DNA from: Betaproteobacteria bacterium | GTDB lineage: Bacteria > Pseudomonadota > Gammaproteobacteria > Burkholderiales > Burkholderiaceae_C | Direction: 5' to 3' | DNA length: 7,643 nt | NCBI GenBank assembly: GCA_005882155.1 | Contig: VBCQ01000345.1 | Span: 1 to 7,643 of the forward strand | The notes under the pieces: model-generated | What the model saw: the letters and a program-made list of their open reading frames with translations, nothing else | The model's database searches: none | Told to the model about the DNA's origin: nothing | Part shown: one piece after another, positions 6,378 through 7,643 of the stretch | Layout: the number at the start of each line of letters is the position of its first letter | How positions within the stretch are numbered: the first letter of the stretch is position 1 | Position numbers and translations under genes: made by a program

Positions 6378-7643
6378 ATGGATGCCGTCCAGCTCGCCCG
6401 GGCCCAGTTCGCGGCGAACATGACGTTTCACATCCTGTTCCCGACGATCAGCATCGCGCTCGGCTGGATGCTGCTGTTCTTTCGCTGGCGCTGGCTGAAA
6501 ACGCAGGACAAGGCCTGGCTCGCCGCGTACCGCTTCTGGACCAAGGTGTTCGCACTGACCTTCGCACTCGGCGTGGTCAGCGGCATCACGATGAGCTTCC
6601 AGTTCGGCACCAACTGGCCGGGCTTCATGAACAAGGTCGGCAACGTCGCCGGACCGCTGCTCGGCTACGAGGTGCTGACGGCGTTCTTTCTCGAAGGCAC
6701 TTTTCTCGGCGTGATGCTGTTCGGCCACGGCCGTGTCGGCGAGCGGGTCCACTTTCTCGCGACCTTCCTGGTCGCGTTCGGCACGACCTTGAGCGCATTC
6801 TGGATCCTCGCGCTGAACTCGTGGATGCAGACCCCGACCGGCCACGAGATCATCAACGGCGAGTTCGAGGTGGCGAGCTGGCTGCAAGTGCTGTTCAATC
6901 CTTCGTTCCCCTACCGGTTCATCCACATGATGCTGGCGTCGGGACTCACCGTCGCGTTCTTCCTGTGCGGCGTCAGCGCGTGGCAGCTGCTGCGCGGCAT
7001 GACGAATGCTTCGACGGCCAAGGTGCTTCGCGTCGGGCTCAGCGTCGCGGGCATCCTGATCCCGCTGCAGATCCTCGTCGGCGATTTGCACGGGCTGAAC
7101 ACGCTGCGCCACCAGCCGCAAAAGATTGCCGCGATGGAAGCGATCTGGGACACCGAGCGCGGCGCCCCGCTGCTGCTCTTCGCCTGGCCCGACGAGAGCA
7201 CACGAAGCAACCGCTACACGCTCGCAATCCCGCGCGGTGCGAGCCTGATCCTCGTCCATGACGCCGACGGTGAAATCAAAGGGCTCAACGATTTCAAGGG
7301 CGCGCATCCGCCGGTGGCTGCGCTGTTCTTCGGCTTTCGCGTGATGGTCGGCACCGGCGTGCTGATGCTGCTCGCGAGCTGGATCGGCTGGTGGATGTAT
7401 CGCCGCCGCGGCTGGGTCGCGAGCGCGCTGCCGCGTCCGCTGCTGTGGTCGCTGACGGCGATGACGTTCTCCGGCTGGCTCGCGATGCTGGCCGGCTGGT
7501 ACGTCACCGAGATCGGACGCCAACCCTTCATCGTCTACGGCCTGCTGCGAACCGCGGATGTCGCATCGAACGTCGCACCGCCGATGATCGCGCTGACGCT
7601 CGCGCTGTACGTCATCATTTATCTGACACTGATCGTCGCCTAC
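6378..7643 (+). CDS. cydA: Cytochrome bd ubiquinol oxidase subunit I, short Q-loop type (first 422 residues, runs off the right edge)
   Basis: CydA is the heme-carrying subunit of bd-type quinol oxidase, reducing O2 to water in the inner membrane. Key residues by E. coli equivalence are His18 (heme ligand, His19) in MTFHILFP; Glu98 and Glu106 (Glu99, Glu107) in GYEVLTAFFLEGTFLG; His183 (His186) in YRFIHMML; Lys249 and Glu254 (Lys252, Glu257, quinol site) in QPQKIAAMEAIW; Arg321 and Met323 (Arg391, Met393) in FRVMVG; Glu378 (Glu445) in TEIGRQPF. From the second His to Met is 140 residues against 207 in E. coli, so this is the short-Q-loop subfamily that includes cyanide-insensitive oxidases (CioA). 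Family GRQPW reads GRQPF (380-384). ATG 6378 lies 5 bases after the egtD stop; a TTG at 6369 overlapping that stop is a less likely start. cydB is expected just outside. Confidence 0.95.
   Translation, partial: MDAVQLARAQFAANMTFHILFPTISIALGWMLLFFRWRWLKTQDKAWLAAYRFWTKVFALTFALGVVSGITMSFQFGTNWPGFMNKVGNVAGPLLGYEVLTAFFLEGTFLGVMLFGHGRVGERVHFLATFLVAFGTTLSAFWILALNSWMQTPTGHEIINGEFEVASWLQVLFNPSFPYRFIHMMLASGLTVAFFLCGVSAWQLLRGMTNASTAKVLRVGLSVAGILIPLQILVGDLHGLNTLRHQPQKIAAMEAIWDTERGAPLLLFAWPDESTRSNRYTLAIPRGASLILVHDADGEIKGLNDFKGAHPPVAALFFGFRVMVGTGVLMLLASWIGWWMYRRRGWVASALPRPLLWSLTAMTFSGWLAMLAGWYVTEIGRQPFIVYGLLRTADVASNVAPPMIALTLALYVIIYLTLIVAY

Noticed and set aside
6126..7523. Minus-strand 465-codon frame opposite cydA.
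   Set aside because: It has no family resemblance, and the plus strand encodes CydA with all heme ligands.

Overview
The window is GC-rich, densely packed bacterial chromosome with strong G/C preference at third codon positions. It looks proteobacterial and most likely betaproteobacterial (Burkholderiales-like). The supports are a coaBC-dut gene pair, a LepB with two cysteines just before its GDNRD box, a membrane-fusion-protein/RND efflux pair, and an EgtD-type methyltransferase. This placement is an inference from protein sequence. No rRNA, tRNA, CRISPR array, phage or insertion sequence is visible.

Left part, minus strand (1-2654): a two-gene RND efflux operon. The periplasmic adaptor (1455-2654) is followed by the inner-membrane pump (1-1458, running off the left edge), and stop and start overlap as ATGA. 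Upstream of the adaptor lies a 7-bp inverted repeat (2699-2722) that could be an operator.

Middle part, minus strand (2786-5308): lepB, coaBC and dut in transcription order, tightly spaced. A signal peptidase I gene starts the cluster, coaBC (coenzyme A synthesis) follows 8 bp later, and dut (dUTPase) comes 48 bp after that. The coaBC reading frame is broken by an in-frame TAG at 3885-3887, exactly at the junction between the CoaC decarboxylase and CoaB synthetase domains. A normally conserved Lys shortly after it reads Met. Because coaBC is normally essential, this is the most striking point of the window. The coaBC-dut gap holds a GC-rich hairpin whose 3' arm overlaps the dut ribosome-binding site.

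Right part, plus strand (5407-7643): divergent from lepB, egtD (histidine trimethylation, first step of ergothioneine synthesis) is followed after 5 bp by a cytochrome bd oxidase subunit I gene with a short Q-loop, truncated by the right edge. The spacing suggests one transcript linking a redox-buffer gene with a bd-type oxidase. No egtB is visible, and cydB would lie beyond the window.

Nothing here amounts to a clearly new system. The points worth checking are the broken coaBC, the hairpin over the dut start, the egtD-cydA pairing, and lepB where I would expect lspA.
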